From Paracoccaceae bacterium (GTDB lineage Bacteria; Pseudomonadota; Alphaproteobacteria; Rhodobacterales; Rhodobacteraceae): DNA of 11,706 bases. The stretch is from contig SLKB01000001.1 in the NCBI GenBank assembly GCA_007134805.1, positions 1 through 11,706 of the forward strand. Reading direction: 5' to 3'. Shown here piece after piece: positions 1-6,018 of the stretch (positions are counted from its first letter, which is position 1; every line of letters starts with the position of its first letter). The notes below the pieces were generated by a model that saw nothing but the letters and a program-made list of their open reading frames with translations, had not been told where the DNA came from and made no database searches. The position numbers and the translations under genes are program-made.

Positions 1-765
1 ATCACGCGCGATTCGATTTCGGTCGCGCTCGACTGGATGGGCACACCGGTGCGGATTTTCGACACGGCCGGGATGCGCAAGAAGGCGCGGGTGACCGACA
101 AGGTCGAAAAGCTCTCGGTCGCCGACGGGCTGCGCGCAGTGCGCTTTGCCGAAGTGGTCGTGGTGCTTCTGGACGCGGCGATCCCGTTCGAGCAGCAGGA
201 TCTGCGCATCGCCGATTTTGCCGAGACCGAGGGGCGGGCGGTCGTCATCGCGGTCAACAAATGGGATCTGGAAGAGGACCGGCAGGGCAAGCTCAAGGCG
301 CTGAAGGCGGGATTCGAGAAACTCCTGCCGCAACTGAGGGGCGCGCCGCTGGTGACCGTCTCGGCCACGACGGGCAAGGGGCTTGACCGGTTGCATGAGG
401 CCGTGCTGCGCGCCCATCAGGTCTGGAACCGCCGGGTTCCGACGGCGCAGCTCAACCAGTGGCTTGCCGGGATGGTCGAGGCGCACCCGCCACCCGCGCC
501 GGGCGGGCGCCGCATACGGCTGCGCTACATGACCCAGGCCAAGACCCGCCCGCCGGGTTTCGTCATCATGTGTTCGAACCCCGACGATCTGCCAGCGAGC
601 TATGCGCGGTATCTGGTCAACGCGCTGCGCGAGGATTTCGACATGCCGGGCACGCCGATCCGGGTCTTCATGCGCTCGCAAGCCGACAAGAACCCCTACA
701 GGGGCCGCAAGAAACCCGGGCCCTCGAAATTGCGCAAGCATATCGAGGGCCGGCGCGAGAGCTGA
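1..765 (+). CDS. der: Ribosome-assembly GTPase Der/EngA, 5' end missing
   Basis: This is the C-terminal 254 residues of Der, the tandem-GTPase protein that binds the 50S subunit and is needed for ribosome maturation in the cytoplasm. The reading frame is open from base 1, so the gene starts upstream of the window. What remains begins at the switch I segment (TRDS) of the second GTPase domain. It continues through the G3 motif DTAG (bases 61-72), the G4 motif NKWD (about base 256) and the G5 motif SAT (about base 361). It ends with the KH-like domain, recognisable by [11 protein letters not shown] and CSNPDDLP, and a basic tail ([15 protein letters not shown]). The first GTPase domain and the P-loop of the second lie outside the window. 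The order G2-domain then KH is specific to Der, so confusion with Era or other GTPases is unlikely. It ends in TGA and faces aroC convergently. Confidence 0.96.
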   Translation: MTRDSISVALDWMGTPVRIFDTAGMRKKARVTDKVEKLSVADGLRAVRFAEVVVVLLDAAIPFEQQDLRIADFAETEGRAVVIAVNKWDLEEDRQGKLKALKAGFEKLLPQLRGAPLVTVSATTGKGLDRLHEAVLRAHQVWNRRVPTAQLNQWLAGMVEAHPPPAPGGRRIRLRYMTQAKTRPPGFVIMCSNPDDLPASYARYLVNALREDFDMPGTPIRVFMRSQADKNPYRGRKKPGPSKLRKHIEGRRES

Positions 766-879
766 GGCGCCAAGACGTGGAACCCGGGAACGGGGCCGGC
801 CGGATCACTTGATCCGCTATCGGGGCAATTTTGCGGCCAAAAGACTGACCCGGACAGCCCAGTTGCCGATCTTCGGAAC
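766..879. other. Convergent der/aroC intergenic gap with inverted repeats
   Basis: No gene is visible in these 114 bases between the stop codons of der (plus) and aroC (minus). Three inverted repeats are visible. The first is a perfect 16-base palindrome, CGGATCA-CT-TGATCCG (801-816). The second is a weak hairpin, TTTTG-CGGC-CAAAA (829-842). The third is a stem directly abutting the aroC stop: 862-864 and 866-869 pair with 873-876 and 877-879, with one bulged G at 865 and loop TCT. None is followed by a proper T-run, so a classical intrinsic terminator cannot be claimed. A role in ending one or both convergent transcripts is an inference from position. Confidence 0.4.
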
Positions 880-1989
880 CTAGTCCCCGATCTGTCCCAC
901 CGGCCCCGTCCGCCCGGTTTGCGCGCGGTGCAGCAGCAGATGGTCGAGCAGCACGCAGGCCATCATCGCCTCGCCCACCGGCACGGCGCGGATGCCCACG
1001 CAAGGATCATGCCGCCCTTTGGTGACGACCTCGGTTGCAGCGCCCTTCCGGGTGACCGAGGCGCGCGGCGTGTTGATCGAGGAGGTCGGCTTGACCGCGA
1101 AGCGCACCACGATGTCCTGGCCTGTGGAAATTCCGCCGAGGATGCCGCCCGCCTGGTTCGAACGGTAGCGCGGCCCGTCCTCGCCCATCTCGATTTCATC
1201 GGCATTCTGGGTGCCAGTGAGCGCGGCTGCCCCCATGCCGGCGCCGATCTCGACGCCCTTGACAGCATTGATCGACATCATCGCCGCCGCGAGATCCGTG
1301 TCGAGCTTGGCGTAAACCGGCGCGCCGAGGCCCGCGGGCGCCCCGCGCGCCACGACCTCGATCACCGCGCCCAAGGAGTCGCCATTCTTGCGGGTCTGAT
1401 CGAGGATCTCGGCCCAGTCCACTGCCGCCTGCGCGTCGGGCACCCAGAACGGGTTGCGCGCGATCTCGGCAAGATCCAGCCGTGCACGGTCGATCACATG
1501 CGGGCCCATCTGCACCATGTAGCCCAGAATCTCTAGCCCCGGGGCCAGATCTGCCAGCACGGCGCGCGCCACTCCGCCCGCCGCGACCCGCGCCGCCGTC
1601 TCGCGCGCCGAGGACCGGCCGCCCCCGCGTGGGTCGCGCAGCCCGTATTTCTGGAAATAGGTTATGTCGGCATGGCCGGGGCGAAACGTGTCCTCGATAT
1701 TGCTGTAATCCTTCGAGCGCTGATCGACATTGCGGATCATCAGCTGGATCGGCGTGCCGGTGGTGCGCCCCTCGTAGAGCCCCGAGAGGATCTCGACCGT
1801 GTCGGGCTCTCGCCGCTGGGTCGTATGGCGCGACTGGCCGGGCTTGCGCTTGTCCAGCCAACGTTGAAGCATTTCCGCATCGACGCGCGTGCCGGGCGGG
1901 CAGCCATCGACAGTGGCCCCAAGAGCGGGACCATGGCTTTCCCCCCATGTGGTCACGCGGAACAGATGGCCGAAACTGTTCAGGCTCAT
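880..1989 (-). CDS. aroC: Chorismate synthase
   Basis: AroC carries out the last shikimate-pathway step in the cytoplasm: FMNH2-dependent trans-elimination of phosphate from 5-enolpyruvylshikimate-3-phosphate to give chorismate, the precursor of aromatic amino acids, folate and quinones. The 369-residue protein has the usual family length and all three signatures. These are GESHGPALG at 16-24 (conserved His19), [13 protein letters not shown] at 121-133, and [17 protein letters not shown] at 326-342. It also has RPGHAD with the second conserved histidine, His106, and a [11 protein letters not shown] segment at 281-291. The start is ATG at 1989 because the family N-terminus is [12 protein letters not shown] and AAGGAG (1999-2004) lies 9 bases upstream. 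The frame stays open to 2073, but that extension is unlike the family and overlaps the predicted promoter. The gene is transcribed divergently from thiBPQ and convergently with der. Confidence 0.98.
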   Translation of the reverse strand: MSLNSFGHLFRVTTWGESHGPALGATVDGCPPGTRVDAEMLQRWLDKRKPGQSRHTTQRREPDTVEILSGLYEGRTTGTPIQLMIRNVDQRSKDYSNIEDTFRPGHADITYFQKYGLRDPRGGGRSSARETAARVAAGGVARAVLADLAPGLEILGYMVQMGPHVIDRARLDLAEIARNPFWVPDAQAAVDWAEILDQTRKNGDSLGAVIEVVARGAPAGLGAPVYAKLDTDLAAAMMSINAVKGVEIGAGMGAAALTGTQNADEIEMGEDGPRYRSNQAGGILGGISTGQDIVVRFAVKPTSSINTPRASVTRKGAATEVVTKGRHDPCVGIRAVPVGEAMMACVLLDHLLLHRAQTGRTGPVGQIGD

Positions 1990-2019
1990 GCGCGCAGGCT
2001 CCTTGATATGGCTCAGACC

Positions 2020-2048
2020 TCCATAGACGTGCCGGCCCGGAGGCTCAA
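2020..2048 (-). promoter_or_regulatory. Probable aroC promoter (sigma-70 type)
   Basis: Reading the minus strand, TTGAGC (2043-2048) is separated by exactly 17 bases from TATGGA (2020-2025). Transcription would start near 2013, giving a short leader of about 24 bases that contains the AAGGAG ribosome binding site at 1999-2004. The assignment rests on hexamer match and spacing only. The -35 element lies just left of the proposed thi promoter on the other strand. Confidence 0.4.
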
Positions 2049-2057
2049 GCACCGGGC

Positions 2058-2086
2058 TTGCCAGCGCGTCCAAAAGGGGTTAGGTC
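2058..2086 (+). promoter_or_regulatory. Possible thiBPQ promoter
   Basis: TTGCCA (2058-2063) is followed after 17 bases by TAGGTC (2081-2086), or after 16 bases by TTAGGT. Initiation near 2092 would place the transcript start at the first stem of the TPP riboswitch. The -10 match is poor, so this is a position-based suggestion. If the first riboswitch stem begins earlier (near 2086), the true promoter must lie further upstream. Confidence 0.27.
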
Positions 2087-2087
2087 C

Positions 2088-2184
2088 CGATGCACCTCGG
2101 GGTGCCCTGACTGGGCTGAGATGCGCGCCTTGCGCGAACCCGCTGAACCTGAACCGGTTAGCACCGGCGGAGGGAAGGGTTGGG
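2088..2184 (+). ncRNA. TPP riboswitch (THI element) aptamer
   Basis: This leader binds thiamine pyrophosphate and controls the thiamine importer operon downstream. The conserved core is clear. GGGGTGCCC begins at 2099. TGAGA (2117-2121) is the motif that contacts the pyrimidine ring. ACCC (2138-2141) pairs with GGGT (2100-2103) as P2. GAACCTGAACCGG starts at 2145, with CCGG 2154-2157 pairing CCGG 2164-2167 as P5. The hallmark GCGGAGGGA ends at 2175. P3 is GCCC/GGGC around loop TGACT. An optional P3a stem is present as CGCGC (2124-2128) and GCGCG (2132-2136) with loop CTT. P1 is short in my folding (ACCT against GGGT), possibly extended by CCC 2086-2088 with GGG 2182-2184, so the ends are approximate. 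Confidence 0.95.
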
Positions 2185-2204
2185 CGCAACGCGGCCCGCT
2201 TCAA

Positions 2205-2230
2205 TCTCTGTCCGGTCGAATGACAGGAGA
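2205..2230 (+). promoter_or_regulatory. Hairpin sequestering the thiB Shine-Dalgarno (riboswitch expression platform)
   Basis: Bases 2205-2212 (TCTCTGTC) pair with 2222-2230 (GACAGGAGA), with one bulged G at 2227 and a 9-base loop. The 3' arm contains most of AGGAGAG (2225-2231), the only good ribosome binding site for thiB, whose ATG follows at 2237. A competing helix is possible between the 3' strand of riboswitch P1 (GGGTTG, 2177-2182) and CAATCT (2202-2207), which would break the base of this hairpin. That arrangement suggests ligand-controlled translation initiation. No T-run follows, so transcription termination is less likely. Confidence 0.6.
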
Positions 2231-2236
2231 GTGACC

Positions 2237-3217
2237 ATGCGCGTATTAATATTCCCCGCAATGGCAGCGATCGGCCTTAGCGCGGCGCAGGCCGATATGC
2301 CCGTGCTGACCGTGCTGGCGCCGGATTATTTCGGCTCGAGCTGGGGTCCGGGGCCGGCGATCAAGGACGGGTTCGAGGCACGCTGCGGCTGCACGCTGGA
2401 CTACCGTACGGGCGATGTGCTGCCCAGGCTTACGCTGGAAGGCGCGCGCCTGCAGGCCGATGCAGTGATCGGGCTCAACACCGACATGACCCTGCGCGCG
2501 CGTGAGACCGGCCTCTTTGCGCCGCATGGGCAGGACCTCGGCGCGCTCGAATTGCCGATCGACTGGCAGGACGAGGTCTTCCTACCGTTCAACTGGGGCT
2601 ACACTGCCTGGGTCTATGACACGACCCGGCTCGACGAAGCACCGCGCAATTTCGAGGAATTGCGCGCGCGCGATGACATCACGCTCATCTGGCAGGATCC
2701 GCGCTCATCGGGATCAGGGCTTGCGCTGATGCTCTGGGTTGATCAGATCTATGGCGAAGCGGCAGAAGAGCTCTGGGCCGATCTCTCGGCGCGGACTGTG
2801 ACCGTGACGGCGGGATGGTCGGAATCCTACGGGCTGTTCACGGATGGAGAGGCCGACATGGTGCTGAGCTACACGACCTCGCCGGCCTACCACATCGTTG
2901 CCGAAGAGGATGAGACCAAGGCCGCGGCAATTTTTGACGAAGGCCATTATTTCATGGCCGAAGTCGCGGGCGTTCTGGCCGGCGCGGCCGAGCCCGGGCT
3001 GGCGCAGGAGTTCATGGCCTACATCCTGTCGCAGGAATTCCAGGAGATGATCGCCTATGCCAACTGGTCCTACCCCTCGGCGCTGCCGCGCGAGGACTGG
3101 CCCGAGGCGATGCGCGATCTGCCCTTGCCGGAAACGGCGCTCTTTCTTGACGAGAAAGAGGCAGAGGCCCGGCGCGGCGCGGCGCTTGAGCATTGGCGCG
3201 CGGGCATGACGCGATAG
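2237..3217 (+). CDS. thiB: Thiamine/TPP ABC transporter, periplasmic binding protein
   Basis: ThiB captures thiamine, thiamine phosphate or TPP in the periplasm and delivers it to ThiPQ. The 326-residue protein starts with a short signal peptide (hydrophobic residues 2-17) with a likely cleavage after AQA at 19. Family segments follow in order: YFGSSWGPGPAIKDGFE (31-47) near the mature N-terminus, a CGC pair (Cys50, Cys52), QDPRSSGSGLALMLW (153-167), and GWSESYGLFTDGEADMVLSY (203-222) with TTSPAYH after it, which lines the thiamine pocket in this family. NWSYP (286-290) lies near the C-terminus. The ATG at 2237 was chosen because it has AGGAGAG 6-7 bases upstream and begins the signal peptide. 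An upstream in-frame ATG at 2180 would read through the riboswitch. It is the first gene of thiBPQ, 16 bases ahead of thiP. Confidence 0.96.
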   Translation: MRVLIFPAMAAIGLSAAQADMPVLTVLAPDYFGSSWGPGPAIKDGFEARCGCTLDYRTGDVLPRLTLEGARLQADAVIGLNTDMTLRARETGLFAPHGQDLGALELPIDWQDEVFLPFNWGYTAWVYDTTRLDEAPRNFEELRARDDITLIWQDPRSSGSGLALMLWVDQIYGEAAEELWADLSARTVTVTAGWSESYGLFTDGEADMVLSYTTSPAYHIVAEEDETKAAAIFDEGHYFMAEVAGVLAGAAEPGLAQEFMAYILSQEFQEMIAYANWSYPSALPREDWPEAMRDLPLPETALFLDEKEAEARRGAALEHWRAGMTR

Positions 3218-3233
3218 GGCCGGCGCGCGCGCC

Positions 3234-4844
3234 ATGCATCATGCCCGCAGCCTTGCGCGCGCCCCGCGCGTGCCAGAGCCAGCCCGTGTCGCGCGCTGGG
3301 CGGCGCTTGCCGCCGGGGGCGTGGTAGCGCTGTGGCTTCTGGTGCTGAATTTCGGCGCGCTGGGCGCTGTGGCATGGCGCGCGGCGGGACTCTCGGCGCT
3401 GGGGCCGGCCGATTGGGCGGCGCTGCGCTTTACAGTGGTGCAGGCGCTCTGGTCGGCGGGGCTGTCGTTGCTGCTTGCGATCCCGGTTGCGCGCGCGCTG
3501 GCGCGGCGGCGCTTTCCTGGGCGCAATGTCCTGATAACGCTTCTCGGCGCGCCGTTCATCCTGCCGACGCTCGTGGCCGTGCTTGGCCTGCTTGCGGTCT
3601 TCGGGCGCTCGGGCCTCGTCAATCAGGGGCTGGAGGCGCTGGGGTTTGCGCGGTTCAATATCTATGGGCTGCACGGGGTGGTGCTGGCGCATGTGTTCTA
3701 CAATCTGCCGCTCGCCACGCGGATCCTTCTGCAAGGCTGGGGCGCCATCCCGTCCGAGCGGTTTCGCCTCGCGGCCTCGCTGGGCTTCGGGCCGGGCGCG
3801 CAGTTCCGCCAGCTTGAGTGGCCGATGCTGCGCGAACTGGCGCCGGGCGCGTTTCTGGTGATCTTCCTCATCTGCCTCACGAGTTTTTCGGTCGCGCTCA
3901 CCCTTGGCGGAGGGCCGCGCGCGACGACAGTTGAACTAGCGATCTATCAGGCATTCCGCTTCGATCATGACATGGGGCGTGCTGCAGCCCTCGCGCTGAT
4001 GCAATTCGGGCTCTGTGCGCTTGCGGCGATGTTTGCGTGGCGTCTGACCTTGCCCTCGAGCCTCGGCGGCGGGCTCGACCGGCCGGTCGAGCGCTTCGAC
4101 CGTGGCGGCTGGGGCGGGCGCGCCCTTGATGGCAGTGTGATCGTGCTCGCTGCGCTGTTCCTGCTCACGCCGCTTGCCATGATTGCCGCGCGGGGGCTGC
4201 CGCATGTTGCGGGCCTGCCGGTCGAGGTGTGGCAGGCGGCGGGGCGCTCGCTGATCGTTGCGTTGGGGGCGACGGCGCTCTCGATGGCCTTTGCGCTGGC
4301 GCTGGCGCATGCGATCCTTGCGCTGCGGGGGGCTGGCGCCGCCGCGCTCGAGGGATTGGGGCTTGCAGCACTTGCCGCCTCGCCGCTGGTCATCGGCACG
4401 GGGCTTTTCGTGTTGATGCTGCCAGTGGTGAACCCACGCGACTGGGCGCTGGTGGTGACGATGCTCGTCAATGCGGGCATGGCGCTGCCCTTTGCGCTGC
4501 GGCTGATCCTGCCGGGGCTACGCGAGGTTGTGGCGACGCAGGGCCGCCTGGCCGCAAGCCTTGGGCTGCATGGGCGCGCGCGGCTGATGATCGTCACGCT
4601 GCCGCGCCTGCGCCGGCCGCTGGGTTTCGCGGCCGGGCTGACAGCGGCGCTGTCGATGGGGGATCTGGGCGTGATCATGCTCTTTGCCGAGCGCGAGGGG
4701 GCCACGCTGCCGATGCAACTCTACCGCCTGATGACCGCCTATCGGCAGGATGATGCAGCGGGTGCGGCGTTGGTGCTGCTGGGGACGAGCCTTGCGCTCT
4801 TTTGGGGATTTGATCGATGGGGGCGTGGGCGTGCTGCAGCTTGA
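3234..4844 (+). CDS. thiP: Thiamine/TPP ABC transporter, permease
   Basis: ThiP forms the inner-membrane channel of the thiamine importer. It is a fused double-domain permease of 536 residues, the same length as I recall for the E. coli protein, and contains about twelve hydrophobic segments. These include roughly 21-40, 66-90, 98-123, 143-167, 201-224 and 249-270 in the first half and 299-320, 338-363, 374-398, 404-425, 464-484 and 508-526 in the second. Each half carries an EAA-type coupling loop that contacts ThiQ: RFRLAASLGFG at 177-187 and GRLAASLGLHG at 437-447. The start is ATG 3234. No convincing ribosome binding site precedes it, because the 16-base gap from thiB is filled by the palindrome GGCGCGCGCGCC (3222-3233). 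The 3' end overlaps the proposed thiQ start by 14 bases. Confidence 0.95.
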   Translation: MHHARSLARAPRVPEPARVARWAALAAGGVVALWLLVLNFGALGAVAWRAAGLSALGPADWAALRFTVVQALWSAGLSLLLAIPVARALARRRFPGRNVLITLLGAPFILPTLVAVLGLLAVFGRSGLVNQGLEALGFARFNIYGLHGVVLAHVFYNLPLATRILLQGWGAIPSERFRLAASLGFGPGAQFRQLEWPMLRELAPGAFLVIFLICLTSFSVALTLGGGPRATTVELAIYQAFRFDHDMGRAAALALMQFGLCALAAMFAWRLTLPSSLGGGLDRPVERFDRGGWGGRALDGSVIVLAALFLLTPLAMIAARGLPHVAGLPVEVWQAAGRSLIVALGATALSMAFALALAHAILALRGAGAAALEGLGLAALAASPLVIGTGLFVLMLPVVNPRDWALVVTMLVNAGMALPFALRLILPGLREVVATQGRLAASLGLHGRARLMIVTLPRLRRPLGFAAGLTAALSMGDLGVIMLFAEREGATLPMQLYRLMTAYRQDDAAGAALVLLGTSLALFWGFDRWGRGRAAA

Positions 4845-5529
4845 GGGTATCGAGATCCGGCAGGACGATTTCACACTGCGGGCCGATCTCGGCATCGTGC
4901 CGGGCGCGCGGGTGGCCGTGATCGGCCCGTCGGGTGCGGGCAAATCGACGCTTCTGGGGGCGATTGCGGGCTTCGTGCCGCTGGCTGCGGGGCGGGTCCT
5001 GTGGGCGGGGTGCGCGATCACCCAACTCGGCCCCGCGGCGCGGCCTGTCTCGATCCTCTTTCAGGACAACAATCTTTTCCCGCATCTGAGCGCGCGCGAC
5101 AATGTTGCGCTAGGGGTGAAGCCGTCGCTGCGGCTGAGCACGTCCGAGGCGGCGCGGGTCGATCAGGCGCTCGCGCGGGTGGGGCTCGGCGGTCTGGGTG
5201 CGCGCAAGCCTGCGCAACTGTCCGGGGGGCAGCAGGGTCGCGTCGCGCTCGCACGTGTGCTGTTGCGCGCACAACCGATCCTGCTTCTGGACGAGCCCTT
5301 CTCGGCGCTGGGCCCCGCGCTCAAGGCCGAGATGCTGGGGCTGCTGGCCGAGATCTGCGCCGAGACCGGCGCCACGCTTCTGATGGTCACCCATGACATC
5401 GCTGATGCTCGCGCGATCGCCGATCAGACCGTGCTCGTCGATGCCGGAGTGGCAAGCGGGCCGTATCCTACGGGGCAGATCCTCGCCGATCCGCCGCCGG
5501 GCCTGCGCGCCTATCTGGGGTCTGTCTAG
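4831..5529 (+). CDS. thiQ: Thiamine/TPP ABC transporter, ATP-binding subunit
   Basis: ThiQ hydrolyses ATP on the cytoplasmic face to drive ThiBP-mediated thiamine uptake. Starting at GTG 4831 gives 232 residues beginning VLQLEGIEI, matching the usual ThiQ length and N-terminus. Longer in-frame starts (ATG at 4750) would lie deep inside thiP. Motifs are Walker A GPSGAGKST (32-40), the Q-loop within LFQDNNLFPHL, which is very typical of ThiQ, signature LSGGQ (130-134), Walker B LLLDEP (151-156) and switch histidine His188 in VTHD. Two positions are unusual. The D-loop reads SALGPAL, with Gly161 where SALDPAL is the norm, and the residues after LSGGQ are QGR rather than RQR. The start overlaps the thiP 3' end, implying translational coupling. 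The stop TAG (5527-5529) lies within a CTAG shared with the stop of the opposing fur gene. Confidence 0.95.
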   Translation: MLQLEGIEIRQDDFTLRADLGIVPGARVAVIGPSGAGKSTLLGAIAGFVPLAAGRVLWAGCAITQLGPAARPVSILFQDNNLFPHLSARDNVALGVKPSLRLSTSEAARVDQALARVGLGGLGARKPAQLSGGQQGRVALARVLLRAQPILLLDEPFSALGPALKAEMLGLLAEICAETGATLLMVTHDIADARAIADQTVLVDAGVASGPYPTGQILADPPPGLRAYLGSV

Positions 5530-5942
5530 GACTTGATCTTGCGGCCCAGAAGTTCCAGCCGGTGCCCTTCCAGCCGGTAGCCCAGCCGCCGGGCGATCCT
5601 GTCCTGCAGCGCCTCGATCTCGGGGGCGACGAACTCGATCACCTCGCCAGTGTCGAGGTCAATCAGGTGATCATGGTGCGCGCGCTGGCTGTCTTCGAAT
5701 CGCGCGCGGCCATCGCCGAATTCCAGCCGCTCGAGGATGCCGTTCTCTTCGAGCAGTTTCACGGTGCGGTAGACGGTCGCCAGCGAGATCCGCGCATCGC
5801 GGGCATTGGCGCGGGCGTGAAGTTCCTCGACATCGGGGTGGTCGCCCGATTGCTCGATCACCTCGGCAATGGTGCGCCGCTGGTCGGTCAGCCGCAGGCC
5901 CTGCGCCTCCAGCCGGTCGAGGATGGACTTCTGTTGTCCCAC
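5526..5942 (-). CDS. fur: Fur-family metal-responsive regulator (alphaproteobacterial Fur/Mur type)
   Basis: This is a dimeric metal-dependent DNA-binding repressor of 138 residues. The N-terminal winged helix includes GLRLTDQRR (15-23), HPDVEEL (35-41) and the recognition-helix motif ISLATVYRTVKLLEENGI (52-69). The metal-binding and dimerisation part carries HHDHLIDLDTGEVIEF (89-104) and PEIE. There is no cysteine in the whole protein, so the structural CXXC zinc site of E. coli Fur is absent. That pattern is known for alphaproteobacterial Fur/Mur proteins, which often answer mainly to manganese. Iron versus manganese cannot be settled from sequence. The length and HHDH motif argue against Zur and PerR, and Irr is less likely. 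The start is GTG at 5942, with a modest GGGGTG upstream. It converges on thiQ with a 4-base overlap and sits 76 bases downstream of soeC with its own probable promoter. Confidence 0.92.
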   Translation of the reverse strand: MGQQKSILDRLEAQGLRLTDQRRTIAEVIEQSGDHPDVEELHARANARDARISLATVYRTVKLLEENGILERLEFGDGRARFEDSQRAHHDHLIDLDTGEVIEFVAPEIEALQDRIARRLGYRLEGHRLELLGRKIKS

Positions 5943-5973
5943 GCGCGTTCACCCCGTTGTTGTCTGGCCTGCC

Positions 5974-6002
5974 AGTCTAATGCCAAGCCCCATGCGTGAA
6001 AA
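5974..6002 (-). promoter_or_regulatory. Probable fur promoter
   Basis: On the minus strand TTTTCA (5997-6002) and TAGACT (5974-5979) are separated by 17 bases, each matching four of six sigma-70 consensus positions. Transcription would begin near 5967, about 25 bases before the GTG start. A 12-base inverted repeat, CTGGC-CT-GCCAG (5964-5975), straddles the edge of the -10 element and the expected start point and could be an operator. It does not resemble the classical Fur box. Confidence 0.42.
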
Positions 6003-6018
6003 CTGCCTTTCGCGACCT

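Noticed and set aside
1990..2073. N-terminal extension of aroC to 2073
   Set aside because: It adds 28 residues unlike the family and covers the proposed promoter. The internal ATG at 1989 has AAGGAG at good spacing and the conserved MSLNSFG start.
2205..2230. Intrinsic transcription terminator as the riboswitch output
   Set aside because: The hairpin is not followed by a T-run and contains the ribosome binding site, so translational control fits better.
3012..3734. 240-codon minus-strand open frame opposite thiB/thiP
   Set aside because: It is low-complexity, Arg/Gln/Pro-rich antisense translation of transporter genes with no motif.
4750..4830. Upstream start for thiQ at 4750
   Set aside because: It would add 27 non-family residues encoded within thiP. 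GTG 4831 gives the usual 232-residue protein.
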